This document shows, piece after piece, positions 8,659-19,770 of a stretch of 64,000 nt of DNA; position 1 is the stretch's first letter; the number at the start of each line of letters is the position of its first letter. A model generated the notes under the pieces. That model saw only the letters and a list, made by a program, of their open reading frames with translations. It was not told the origin of the DNA and made no database searches. The DNA is taken from the NCBI RefSeq assembly GCF_000218565.1, contig NC_015684.1:434001-498000 (forward strand). The letters are read 5' to 3'. Source of the DNA: Afipia carboxidovorans OM5. GTDB lineage: Bacteria; Pseudomonadota; Alphaproteobacteria; Rhizobiales; Xanthobacteraceae. The position numbers were made by a program, and so were the translations under genes.

Positions 8659-8800
8659 TCCCTCTCCCCTTGTGGGAGAGGGTGCTGAGCGGCGGCGCCG
8701 CGAAGCGGGTGAGGGGTTTGTGTTTGTCACAATACCCCTCACCCGGCTCGAATGCGCTTCGCTCATTCTTGCCACCCTCTCCCACAAGGGGAGAGGGAAG
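8659..8800. repeat. Long palindromic repeat upstream of argJ
   Basis: The left arm CCCTCTCCCCTTGTGGGAGAG is matched by the inverse arm CTCTCCCACAAGGGGAGAGGG about 120 bp to the right. Inner arms GGGTGAGGGG/CCCCTCACCC pair across a central AT-richer loop. It ends about 22 bp before the argJ start codon, so the hairpin would sit in the argJ mRNA leader. Similar repeats are widespread in rhizobial intergenic DNA. Confidence 0.8.
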
Positions 8801-8832
8801 AAAAGGGCAAACTCTATGAATACGCCGTCACG

Positions 8833-8872
8833 CAAAACGGGCGGGCAACGAAAGACGTTGTCCGCCCGTGGT
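8833..8872 (-). terminator. Terminator of the parvulin gene
   Basis: A 13-bp stem (CGGGCGGGCAACG, loop AAAGA, CGTTGTCCGCCCG, one G-U pair) with an A-run on its left at 8834-8837, which is a T-run for minus-strand transcription. It lies 41 bp past the parvulin stop codon. Confidence 0.75.
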
Positions 8873-8913
8873 GCATTTGGATTTCCTACCCTGCGGGCAG
8901 GAAGATCAGAATG

Positions 8914-9819
8914 TTACTTCTTCGCGGGCGCTGCCGGTGCGGCCTTCGGATCGGCGGGCTTGGCCGCATCGTCCTTCTGATCGAGTCGCTCGACCTTCGC
9001 CTCGGAGCGCAGTTTCGCGACGTAGTCGGCCTGTGCCTTGCGGATGACGAAGGCCTCAAGCTGCGGCTTCACCTGTTCGAAGGGCGGTGCCTTGCGGGCG
9101 CGCTTGTCCTCGACCTTAATGATGTGCCAGCCGAATTGTGACTTCACGGGGTCGGAAATCTTGCCGGTCTCGAGTGCGAAAGCGGCGGTCGAGAATTCCG
9201 GCACCATCTGGTCCTTGGTGAAGTAGCCGAGGTCGCCGCCGTCGGAGGCGCCGGGATCCTTGGATTTCTTCTTCGCAAGCTCGGCGAAGTCCGCGCCCTT
9301 CTTCAACTCGGCGACGATCGCCTTCGCTTCATCCTCGGTCTCGACCAGAATGTGACGGGCGTGAACTTCCTGCTCGCCGGAGATCTGCTTCGAGGCTTCC
9401 TCATAGACCTTCTTCAGGGCCTCGTCGGTCAGGGCGGCCTTGCCCTCGTTATCGAGCAGGGTGTCCATCAGGAGACGGTCGCGGCTGAAGGTGAGGCGGC
9501 GCTTGAAATCGGCGCTGTCGGCGATTTTCTTGTCCTCAGCGGCCTTGGAGACGATCTTCAGGTCGATCAGGAACCGGACGATGCTGTCCTGGCGGGAGGC
9601 CGGGTCGAGCTGCGCAAGGCTCGGGCCAAGGTCCTTTTCCGCGGCGGTGACGTCGCTTTGCCGGATCTCGGCCCCGTTAACCTTGGCGATGACCTGGTTG
9701 TCGTCGGCGCGCAGCGGGGCAGCCATCAGGGTCAGCGCGAGGCAGCAGGCGGCGCCGGAGAGGAGGCCCAACACACGGCTGGAGCGCACGGCCGGCGTCG
9801 CACGGGTCGAAAGGGTCAT
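8914..9819 (-). CDS. Periplasmic peptidyl-prolyl isomerase (parvulin, PrsA/SurA-like)
   Basis: A 301-residue exported foldase. A signal peptide (about 1-39, ending LMAAPLRADD) is followed by a SurA_N-like helical segment starting NQVIAKVNGAEIRQSDV. The rotamase domain spans about 135-230: VHARHILVETEDEAKAI, SDGGDLGYF, MVPEFSTAAFAL, SQFGWHIIKV. A low-complexity A/P/K tail ends the protein. Start at ATG 9819; reading stays open far upstream antisense to secA, but that is an artefact. The gene is divergent from secA, a pairing that fits secretion biology. Acts on outer-membrane or periplasmic proteins by analogy. Confidence 0.92.
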   Translation of the reverse strand: MTLSTRATPAVRSSRVLGLLSGAACCLALTLMAAPLRADDNQVIAKVNGAEIRQSDVTAAEKDLGPSLAQLDPASRQDSIVRFLIDLKIVSKAAEDKKIADSADFKRRLTFSRDRLLMDTLLDNEGKAALTDEALKKVYEEASKQISGEQEVHARHILVETEDEAKAIVAELKKGADFAELAKKKSKDPGASDGGDLGYFTKDQMVPEFSTAAFALETGKISDPVKSQFGWHIIKVEDKRARKAPPFEQVKPQLEAFVIRKAQADYVAKLRSEAKVERLDQKDDAAKPADPKAAPAAPAKK

Positions 9820-10185
9820 GGATTGTCCTTTTCTGGTCAAAAGCGGAGGTAGCGAGGGTGCGGGACACTCGCTCAACATCCCGCGGATGGCAACGCGAAA
9901 ACCCGTCAAAATCATGAATTCCTTGAGAGGTTGGCGCGTTGACAAGGCCCGAGGGGGCTCATATCTCTGCCGGCGACCGGCTTTTGGCGCGGGTATTTTA
10001 CCGCGCGTCCGCGGCCGGACATTTTCAGCATTTGCTGCTTCATCCACCCGCGGGCATCCGCCTGCGAGGACCGGTCGCAAAAACGCCATGTGCACAGTCT
10101 TCATGCGTGCAGTCTCGATGACGAGTGGCTTTGTGAACGATCCGGGTTTGGGGTCGCAAACCAAACTGACGGACGGGATTAAACG
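9820..10185. other. Divergent parvulin/secA intergenic region
   Basis: 366 bp without a convincing gene. It must hold both divergent promoters; the secA one is annotated separately. The remaining roughly 215 bp before secA would be an unusually long 5' leader. No riboswitch-like or SecM-like ORF was recognised in it. Confidence 0.6.
9939..9967 (+). promoter_or_regulatory. Candidate sigma-70 promoter for secA
   Basis: A perfect -35 TTGACA at 9939-9944, a 17-bp spacer and a -10-like TATCTC at 9962-9967. It is the best match in the parvulin/secA gap and points at secA, whose start is 219 bp downstream. Confidence 0.5.
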
Positions 10186-13011
<2,826 letters not shown>

Positions 13012-13038
13012 ACGGCAGGCTCTTAAGCTTCAAATGCA

Positions 13039-13069
13039 AAACGCCGGTCGAAGGACCGGCGTTTTTATT
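13039..13069 (+). terminator. secA terminator
   Basis: The stem ACGCCGGTC/GACCGGCGT with loop GAAG is followed by TTTTATTT. It lies 28 bp after the secA stop and may also serve the converging DUF6455 gene. Confidence 0.88.
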
Positions 13070-13088
13070 TGGGCTCGCCTGTTTAAGG

Positions 13089-13499
13089 TCAGGCCGAAGC
13101 CGGAGCGGCCTCTGCGTGCGTCTTGCGCATCGCTTCCAGCGTCATCGAGTTCGGACAGTAAAGGAGCCAGTCGTCTGACTGGATCGCGCCCTGCAGATCG
13201 TCATGGCAACGGCGCTGATTCTTGCAGGTCGCGCACAGGAACTGCATGTTGCTCATGGCCTTGGGGCCGGCGCTTGTTTTATCGGCCTCGTTGAGGCCGA
13301 GCTCGTGCATGCGCGCATGCAGAAGTTGCGCGGCCTCCGGTCCCTTGGCGACCAGTGCGCGCAACTCCGAGACCGACAGCCCGATGTCGTGCGCGATGCG
13401 GCCGGCTTCGACGTCGTCGCGAATCTCGTGAAGTGCCCCAAACCGGCGCAGATGGTCGGTCCAGTACTTGACTGCCGAAAAAGACAGGTTGTTGTGCAT
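13089..13499 (-). CDS. DUF6455 family protein
   Basis: A 136-residue alphaproteobacterial protein of unknown function. After an N-terminal helical part (EIRDDVEAGRIAHDIGLSVSELRALV, HTH-like in look) comes a cysteine cluster, FLCATCKNQRRC ... LLYCPNS, spaced C-x2-C-x5-C and one distal Cys. This is typical of DUF6455 and suggests metal binding. Start at ATG 13499, with GGAGG 5-6 bases upstream; longer readings lack family similarity. Converges on secA. Confidence 0.82.
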   Translation of the reverse strand: MHNNLSFSAVKYWTDHLRRFGALHEIRDDVEAGRIAHDIGLSVSELRALVAKGPEAAQLLHARMHELGLNEADKTSAGPKAMSNMQFLCATCKNQRRCHDDLQGAIQSDDWLLYCPNSMTLEAMRKTHAEAAPASA

Positions 13500-13968
13500 G
13501 GCATCCTCCGCAGCGTTCAAGATATATTCGTAGTCAACCAATGATATATCAGAATGGTGATGAGCTGAAAAGACCAGAAACGATAGCCTGGACGGGACCT
13601 CGTTTCGTTGATCAAGCGCAATTCGCGGCTGATTCCTGAGCAGGCATCTGTCGTTAGCGCTCGCATCTGGCGTCGACCTGTCCTGTGCGTGGAGGAGGGC
13701 GGTTATCTCAAAAACGCATGGCGTGTTGTTGGAGGCGGTGTGCGCCTGAGGCTGTCGTATTTGGCGGCCTTCGTATCGGGTAGGGATGGAAAGGCGCTGC
13801 ATGCTCTTGTGTGGGCATGACGTTCGGCGCGCGCCTGTTCTCCCTTCGGCCGAGGCCTATGAGGGAGCGTCGCGCAAAAAAACTCATAAGCGCGGTGCGG
13901 CCTGAGGAAGTTGAAATAAAAAAGCCGGTCTTTCGACCGGCGTTTGTTTAACTCCCGCGGTGCGCTTC
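13500..13968. other. Intergenic region, no gene seen
   Basis: 469 bp between two minus-strand genes. It holds the DUF6455 upstream region, with two ATATATC-type repeats (GATATAT at 13521 and GATATATC at 13543) 22 bp apart, and the terminator of the L,D-transpeptidase gene at the right end. A 70-codon plus-strand reading frame at 13608 has no recognisable protein features. I see nothing else. Confidence 0.6.
13912..13944 (-). terminator. Terminator of the L,D-transpeptidase gene
   Basis: The stem GCCGGTC/GACCGGC (13924-13941, loop TTTC) has an A-rich run on its left (AAATAAAAAA), giving a U-tract for minus-strand transcripts. It lies 28 bp beyond the stop at 13969. Confidence 0.85.
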
Positions 13969-15420
13969 TTACTGGAAGCTCGACCAGCGGCTGTTGAAGG
14001 ATGCCGACGGGGCGGGCTGTGCGCCGGCAATAGTCTGCTGCGACGCCGGAGCGATCGCGGCGGGCGGCGTCGGGAATGCGGGCGCGTCAGGCTTGGCGGC
14101 AGCCCCTGCCTGCGCCGTGCGGCTCAGCGGGATGATCCGCGGTGCGGTCGGTTTCGATTCCGGCGTGGATGTCACGGTGGTGTTCTTTGCGACAGCCTTG
14201 GCCTTGGGTGCGGGCTTCGGTGTCGGCGCAGCGCGCACTGGAGCGGGCTGCGGCTCGTCGCGGCCGATGCCGACCTTGCGGGCGAGCGTCGAGAAGATGT
14301 TGGTCTTCGGTGCCGTGGTATCGCTTTCCGGCGTCGTGTCGGAATCGGACGACGACGTGCTTGCCGTGACAAAACCTTCCGGAGCCTTCGGCGGGTTGAC
14401 GTGAGAGGGGATCGTGCCCGGCGCGGGTGCGTTCGCCGATACGGCATAGTCGTTGACGTCGCTCACCGCGATCGACTGCGCATCCGGCAGCTTGGTGGCG
14501 AACACCGGATGCATGCCGCCATCGATGCCGGCGCGCGACTTCGCAACCGGCGCACCGCGGGAGATCAACTCGGCGAGCTTGGAGCGGTCGGTGCGATCCT
14601 TCTCCTGCAGAGCTTCGGCGACGGCGGGGTTAAGCTGATAGGCCGGGCACTTGCCGGTGGGGCTGAACGACAGCGGCCTGCCGCCCGGAACCGGCTCGGC
14701 GTCGAAGACGTACTTCTTCTCGCAGACGTCGACCTTCGGCTCGGTCCGCGTCACCTCGAAGATGTCGTTGCCTTCCTTGAGCATCCGCCAGAATGCCATG
14801 TTCGGGTTGTCGCGATGGCGCGCCATGTTCTGCGGCGTCATCCGGAACGGATAGGCCTGCACCTGGAAAGCGGTCTGCCCGCCGAAGAACGATTCGCGGC
14901 CGAGCGAATAGATTTCCGAAATCTGCTCGTCGGTCATCGCATAGCAGCCGCGTGAGGAGCAATCGCCGTGGACCATGAGCTGCGAGCCGGTTCGGCCCCA
15001 GGCGCGGTCATAGGCGTTCGGATAGCCCATGTTGAAGGAGAGATAGTAGGCAGAGGCCGGGTTCATCTGCGCGGGCGTGATCGAGTAGAAGCCCTCCGGC
15101 GCCTGACGGTCGCCTTCGCGAATTTTTGGCCCGAGATCGCCCGACCAGCGACAGATCGGATAGGTCTTGAGAAGCGCGAAGCGCCCGCTGCGATCCTGCT
15201 TCCAGACTTCGAGTTCGGCTTCCTGCTTGAACAGGCGCACCAGCATCGGTGAGCCCTTGTCCATGTTCTTCGCTTCCATATCGGACAGAAGCTTTTCAGG
15301 AATCGGCTTGTTGGCTTTGGCGCTGCGCGAGAGCGTGTCGCCATTGCAGCCGGCCAGAAGCACGCTCGTCGCGAGAGCGGCGGAGACCATCAATGCGCGG
15401 ATGACGGGACGACTGATCAA
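13969..15420 (-). CDS. L,D-transpeptidase family lipoprotein (YafK-like)
   Basis: A 483-residue envelope protein. The signal peptide has a lipobox (SVLLAGCNG, Cys about 25). The YkuD-type catalytic region (about 60-200) ends in the HGDCSSRGCYAMTDEQISEIY active-site motif, with nucleophile Cys in SRGCYAM. A long Ala/Pro/Ser-rich, probably disordered C-terminal region (about 320-483) follows. L,D-transpeptidases crosslink peptidoglycan or attach proteins to it; YafK-type enzymes act on such links. Start at ATG 15420. Confidence 0.88.
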   Translation of the reverse strand: MISRPVIRALMVSAALATSVLLAGCNGDTLSRSAKANKPIPEKLLSDMEAKNMDKGSPMLVRLFKQEAELEVWKQDRSGRFALLKTYPICRWSGDLGPKIREGDRQAPEGFYSITPAQMNPASAYYLSFNMGYPNAYDRAWGRTGSQLMVHGDCSSRGCYAMTDEQISEIYSLGRESFFGGQTAFQVQAYPFRMTPQNMARHRDNPNMAFWRMLKEGNDIFEVTRTEPKVDVCEKKYVFDAEPVPGGRPLSFSPTGKCPAYQLNPAVAEALQEKDRTDRSKLAELISRGAPVAKSRAGIDGGMHPVFATKLPDAQSIAVSDVNDYAVSANAPAPGTIPSHVNPPKAPEGFVTASTSSSDSDTTPESDTTAPKTNIFSTLARKVGIGRDEPQPAPVRAAPTPKPAPKAKAVAKNTTVTSTPESKPTAPRIIPLSRTAQAGAAAKPDAPAFPTPPAAIAPASQQTIAGAQPAPSASFNSRWSSFQ

Positions 15421-15610
15421 GATAAACCCTGCGCTTCGGATTCCACGGCACGCCGCCGCGGCAGACGGAACCTGAACGAGCGGATATTCCCGATTATTAT
15501 CCTTAAAGAAGTCTCAGCCGCAAGGTGAGCGGGTCACAAGAACCCGCCCCATAGTGAAAACAAAGTTAAATCAAATTTCACGAAAAAGCCACGATCGCGG
15601 CGGGCATCTC

Positions 15611-16573
15611 TCAGCCGAGACGGCGACCGATATCGAGGAACTTTTGCCGCCGCTGGGTGCGGACGGTTTTGGGATCGAGCGGTGCGAGGTCGCTGAACGC
15701 CTGTGCGATGGCATCGCCTGTCCGCGCGATCATGTCGGCGGGGTCGCGATGGGCGCCGCCCGGCGGTTCCTTGAGGACGGTGTCGATGATGCCGAACCGC
15801 GCGAGGTCCTGCGCGGTGACCTTGAGGTTGGTTGCGGCTTCTTGCGCCTTGGTGGCGTCGCGCCACAGGATCGAGGCCGCGCCTTCCGGTGAGATCACGC
15901 TGTAGACCGCGTGCTCGAGCATCATGACGCGATTCGCGGTGGCAATCGCGATCGCGCCGCCCGAGCCGCCCTCGCCGAGAATGACGGCGACGTTCGGCAC
16001 CGTAAGGTTGAGGCACGCCTCCGTCGAACGCGCGATGGCTTCGGCTTGGCCACGCTCTTCCGCGCCGATGCCGGGATAGGCGCCCGCGGTGTCGACGAGC
16101 GACAGAATGCGAATGCCGAAACGATCGGCCATGTCCATCAGGCGCACGGCCTTGCGGTAGCCTTCCGGGCGCGCCATGCCGAAATTATGCTTGAGACGGC
16201 TCTCGGTGGTGGAGCCCTTTTCCTGCCCGATGATGCAAACGCTTTCGCCGCGGAAACGGCCGAAGCCACCAATCATCGCGTCGTCGTCGCTGAACTTGCG
16301 GTCGCCCGCGAGCGGGGTGAATTCGGTGATGAGGCCCGCGATATAATCGATGCAATGCGGCCGCTGCGGATGGCGCGCGACCTGCGTTTTCTGCCACGGC
16401 GTGAGGTTGGCGTAGAGCTCGTGCAGCGCGGCCTTTGCCTTGTCCTCGATCCGCGAGATTTCCTCGCTGATGTCGCTGCCGTTCGCAGCGAGGGCACGCA
16501 ATTCGTCGATCTTCGAATCGAGTTCGGCGACAGGTTTTTCGAAGTCGAGATAGCTGCGGATCGGATCGGCCAT
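15611..16573 (-). CDS. accA: Acetyl-CoA carboxylase carboxyltransferase subunit alpha
   Basis: Alpha half of the carboxyltransferase that makes malonyl-CoA for fatty acid synthesis. It has 320 residues, the usual length. Family strings are SYLDFEKPVAELDSKI, QVARHPQRPHCIDYI, IGQEKGSTTESRLKHNFGMARPEGYRKA and ILGEGGSGGAIAIATANRVMMLEHAVYSVISPEG. The ATG at 16573 gives the standard MADPIRSYLDFEKP start; upstream in-frame codons are not conserved. It lies beside xerD on the same strand, 117 bp away. Confidence 0.97.
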   Translation of the reverse strand: MADPIRSYLDFEKPVAELDSKIDELRALAANGSDISEEISRIEDKAKAALHELYANLTPWQKTQVARHPQRPHCIDYIAGLITEFTPLAGDRKFSDDDAMIGGFGRFRGESVCIIGQEKGSTTESRLKHNFGMARPEGYRKAVRLMDMADRFGIRILSLVDTAGAYPGIGAEERGQAEAIARSTEACLNLTVPNVAVILGEGGSGGAIAIATANRVMMLEHAVYSVISPEGAASILWRDATKAQEAATNLKVTAQDLARFGIIDTVLKEPPGGAHRDPADMIARTGDAIAQAFSDLAPLDPKTVRTQRRQKFLDIGRRLG

Positions 16574-16690
16574 GAAAGGAAATATAGGGTCTGGTTGGGA
16601 GGCTTGCCTCGGCGGCCGGAAACTGGACTCCGGGCCTGTCCAAGTCAAGCGCGCTGGAACGAAAGATAAACGTCTGAAATGACAGGGCTA

Positions 16691-17641
16691 TTATTTTTCG
16701 GCGAGCGGGTGCAGGTCGCGCACCAGGCTCTTTAAGCGCTCCTCGACGACATGGGTATAGATCTGCGTCGTCGAGATATCGGTGTGGCCGAGCAGCGTCT
16801 GCACGATGCGCAGGTCCGCGCCGTTATGCAGCAGATGGCTTGCGAAGGCATGGCGCAGCACATGCGGGCTGATGAGGCGCGGCGAGATGGCGGCTGCCAT
16901 CGCCAGTTCCTTGAGGTCGCGGGCAAAATGCTGCCGCGTCAGATGGCCACTCTCGCCTGACGAGGGAAACAGCCATTTCGAGCGCGGTTCGGATTTCGTC
17001 TTGTCGGTTTTGGCGGCTTCAGTTGCGGCGAGATAGGCGGTCATCGCCTCGCGCGAACTTTGATTGAGCGGAACGAGACGCTCCTTGTCGCCCTTGCCGC
17101 GCACCACGATCATGCGTGCATCGCGCTTGGCCGCCGAGAGCGGCAGCGCCACCAGTTCGGAGACGCGCAGGCCGGTTGCATACAGCACTTCGAGCAGGCA
17201 CCACAGCCGCATCGCGCGCAGCTTTTGCAGTGGTGCCTGCTCCTGATCGGCGAACTCGCGCGCCTTGCCGAGCAGGCGATCGACGTCGGCAATCGACAAC
17301 ACCTTGGGCAAAGGGCGGCCGCGTTTCGGACCTGCGAGAATCGCAGCAGGATCGTCGCTGCGCTTGCGCTCGTTCAGGAGAAAGCGGAACAGGTGCCGCG
17401 TCGATGATAGCCGCCGCGCAACGCTGGAGGATTTGAAGCCGCGCCGGTCGAGATCGGCGAGATAGTCGCGCAGCGCCTGCGTGTCGGCGCGCGCAAAGTC
17501 TGTCTTGGCGTGTGCGAGAAAAGCAGACAGATCCTCGAGGTCGCTGCGATAGGCGTTGAGCGTGTTGTCGCCGGCACCCTGTTCGGCGGCGAGCATGTCG
17601 AGAAACAGCTCGATCGTGGTTGCGTCGGAGGATGCGGCCAT
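16691..17641 (-). CDS. xerD: Site-specific tyrosine recombinase XerD
   Basis: Resolves chromosome dimers at dif together with XerC. It has 316 residues. The N-terminal SAM-like core-binding domain (about 8-95) precedes the catalytic domain with the full set Arg159 (ATGLRVSEL), Lys184, His260 and Arg263 (HVLRHAFASHLL), His286 (LLGHTDISTTQIYTHV) and Tyr295. The ATG at 17641 was chosen over an upstream extension without similarity. The chromosomal position next to accA and aroK supports the housekeeping XerD rather than a mobile integrase. Confidence 0.95.
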   Translation of the reverse strand: MAASSDATTIELFLDMLAAEQGAGDNTLNAYRSDLEDLSAFLAHAKTDFARADTQALRDYLADLDRRGFKSSSVARRLSSTRHLFRFLLNERKRSDDPAAILAGPKRGRPLPKVLSIADVDRLLGKAREFADQEQAPLQKLRAMRLWCLLEVLYATGLRVSELVALPLSAAKRDARMIVVRGKGDKERLVPLNQSSREAMTAYLAATEAAKTDKTKSEPRSKWLFPSSGESGHLTRQHFARDLKELAMAAAISPRLISPHVLRHAFASHLLHNGADLRIVQTLLGHTDISTTQIYTHVVEERLKSLVRDLHPLAEK

Positions 17642-17660
17642 TGCCTGCCCTCGGCCTGCG

Positions 17661-17807
17661 TTACTTCTTCTGGAACTTGTCCGGGGAGATGTTGACCGAC
17701 ATCTCGCGAGGCGTGGGGTTGACGAAATTCGCAAGCGAATAGATGGCGCCGTAAACGAGGCCGCCGATGATCGCGATCACGCTCAGGAAGCGAAACAGGC
17801 TCGGCAT
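17661..17807 (-). CDS. Small single-pass membrane protein
   Basis: A 48-residue protein, MPSLFRFLSVIAIIGGLVYG..., with one strong membrane helix (about 5-26) and a short polar C-terminus ending NISPDKFQKK. It is 19 bp upstream of xerD on the same strand. Comparable small proteins sit next to xerD/aroK in related genomes (from memory, not checked here). A 20-residue N-terminal extension from 17867 is possible but less likely. Confidence 0.65.
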   Translation of the reverse strand: MPSLFRFLSVIAIIGGLVYGAIYSLANFVNPTPREMSVNISPDKFQKK

Positions 17808-17941
17808 CGTCGTCCGCTGGTCCCAACCCAACCGCCCCGGCTGCGGGGCGTTAACGACATCCACCATGTTCGGGCGGTTTCAGCAAGCCTTCCCGCCTCA
17901 CCCCTATGGCAAGGCGGCCGAAGGCGGTAAGATGGCGGCCT

Positions 17942-18583
17942 ATGAGCCCCGACGAGCCTGCCGAGATGCCCGAAAACCTTGCCCGGCAAGGTGTTATCCA
18001 GAACCAGACTGCCGACATCCTCGCGGCGCTCGGGACGCGGGCGATCGTGCTCGTCGGCATGATGGGCTCCGGAAAGTCGACCGTGGGCCGGCGGCTTGCG
18101 GCGCGGCTGCGGCTGCCGTTCGTCGATGCCGATCAGGAAATCGAGACGCGCCACGGCGGCATGACCATCACCGAGATTTTCGCGACCCATGGCGAGCCGT
18201 ATTTCCGTGAGGGCGAAGCCAAGGTGATCTCGGCGCTGCTCGATGGCGGCGCGCAGGTGCTCGCGACCGGCGGCGGCGCGTTCGTGCGCGACGATACCCG
18301 CGAGCGTATCCGTTCCAAGGCGGTGTCGATCTGGCTGAAGGCGGACGGCGCGACCGTGCTGCGCCGGGTCAAGCGGCGTTCCGATCGCCCCTTGCTGCAG
18401 ACCGAAGACCCGGCGGCGACGATCGAACGTCTGATTGCCGCGCGTGAGCCGTTCTACAGCCTCGCCGACCTCACTATCGTGTCCCGCGACGTGCCACATG
18501 AGCGCATCGTCGATGAATGTATCGAGGCGCTGCATGGATTTTTATGCGCCGCCGCGCCTGTCGCTTTCGCAAACAAGACCTAA
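17942..18583 (+). CDS. aroK: Shikimate kinase
   Basis: Phosphorylates shikimate in the fifth step of the chorismate pathway. It has 213 residues. The P-loop GMMGSGKST is at 39-47; the substrate and LID segments are VDADQEIETRHG, ATGGGAFVRDDTRE and SDRPLLQTEDP. The N-terminal ~30 residues are an alphaproteobacterial extension. Start at ATG 17942. It is followed 11 bp later by aroB, the classic aroKB operon, and is divergent from xerD. Confidence 0.95.
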   Translation: MSPDEPAEMPENLARQGVIQNQTADILAALGTRAIVLVGMMGSGKSTVGRRLAARLRLPFVDADQEIETRHGGMTITEIFATHGEPYFREGEAKVISALLDGGAQVLATGGGAFVRDDTRERIRSKAVSIWLKADGATVLRRVKRRSDRPLLQTEDPAATIERLIAAREPFYSLADLTIVSRDVPHERIVDECIEALHGFLCAAAPVAFANKT

Positions 18584-18594
18584 ATAGGATTCCT

Positions 18595-19761
18595 ATGCCA
18601 GCCGCCGCTGAAACCAAGCCTCAACCCGACGCCCCGACGATGCTCGAGGTGGGCCTTGGCGCGCGCTCCTATCCGATTGCCATCGGCCGCGGGCTGTTGT
18701 CCTCGCTCGGTGCGCGCATCAAGGCGCTGCGGCCGAACGCGCGGGTGGCTGTCGTCACCGACCGCACCGTGGCGCGGCATTGGCTGCAGCCTGCGATGGC
18801 GGCGCTTGATGCCGGCGGCGTTGCCGCGGCCGAGCCGATCATCGTCGAGGATGGCGAAGGCTCGAAAAGCTACGGCGTGCTCGAAGAGGTCAGCGAAGCG
18901 CTGATCGCGGCGAAGATCGAACGCAACGATCTCGTGGTCGCGCTGGGCGGCGGGGTCGTTGGCGATCTCGCCGGCTTTGCGAGCGCGATCGTGCGCCGTG
19001 GCGTGGATTTCGTGCAGGTGCCGACCTCGCTGCTGGCGCAAGTCGATTCTTCCGTCGGTGGCAAGACCGGTATCAACTCGCCGAAGGGCAAGAATCTGAT
19101 TGGCGCGTTCCACCAGCCGATTCTGGTGCTTGCCGACACGGCCGTGCTCGACACGCTGTCGCCGCGCCAGTTTCGCGCGGGCTACGCGGAGGTCGCGAAA
19201 TACGGCCTGCTCGGCGATCTGTCGTTCTTCGAGTGGCTGGAAAAAAATCATCAGGGCATTTTTGCCGGCAACGCCGCGCGCGAACATGCGGTCGCCACAA
19301 GCTGTCAGGCCAAGGCGGGCATCGTCGCGCGCGACGAGTATGAGACCGGCGAGCGCGCGCTTCTCAATCTCGGCCACACCTTCGGGCATGCGCTGGAAGC
19401 CGCGACCGGATTTTCCGATCGGCTGTTTCACGGCGAGGGTGTCGCCATCGGCATGACGCTCGCCGCGGAGTTCTCCGCGCGGCGCGGAATGATTTCGCAG
19501 GATGATGTGGCGCGGGTGCAGGCGCATCTCGTGTCCGCCGGTCTGCCGACGCGGCTGCAGGACATCGCGGGCTTCACGCAGGAAGGCGTGGGCGACGCGG
19601 ATTCGCTGCTGGCGCTGATGTTTCAGGACAAGAAGGTGAAACGCGGCAGGCTCACCTTCATTCTTCTCGAAAAGCTCGGCCGTGCGGTGATCGTCAATGA
19701 TGTCGATCCCGCGACGGTACGCGATTTCCTGAGCGAGAAACTGTCGCAGAAACCCAACTGA
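18595..19761 (+). CDS. aroB: 3-dehydroquinate synthase
   Basis: NAD- and zinc-dependent cyclisation of DAHP to 3-dehydroquinate, second step of the shikimate pathway. It has 388 residues. Visible are ALGGGVVGDLAGFASAIVRRGVDFVQVPTSLLAQVDSSVGGKTGINSPKGKNLIGAFHQP (NAD and substrate contacts) and the zinc ligands in GHTFGHALEA and FHGEGVAIGM. ATG at 18595 just after aroK; a longer reading from 18517 overlaps aroK and is not supported. Confidence 0.96.
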   Translation: MPAAAETKPQPDAPTMLEVGLGARSYPIAIGRGLLSSLGARIKALRPNARVAVVTDRTVARHWLQPAMAALDAGGVAAAEPIIVEDGEGSKSYGVLEEVSEALIAAKIERNDLVVALGGGVVGDLAGFASAIVRRGVDFVQVPTSLLAQVDSSVGGKTGINSPKGKNLIGAFHQPILVLADTAVLDTLSPRQFRAGYAEVAKYGLLGDLSFFEWLEKNHQGIFAGNAAREHAVATSCQAKAGIVARDEYETGERALLNLGHTFGHALEAATGFSDRLFHGEGVAIGMTLAAEFSARRGMISQDDVARVQAHLVSAGLPTRLQDIAGFTQEGVGDADSLLALMFQDKKVKRGRLTFILLEKLGRAVIVNDVDPATVRDFLSEKLSQKPN

Positions 19762-19770
19762 TAGCCGCAC

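Noticed and set aside
13608..13820. 70-codon plus-strand frame in the DUF6455/L,D-transpeptidase gap
   Set aside because: No SD, no recognisable features, overlaps upstream regions of minus-strand genes.
16691..17641. xerD as an island integrase
   Set aside because: Its neighbours (accA, aroKB) are housekeeping and its sequence is standard XerD; the island's own integrase is not in the window.
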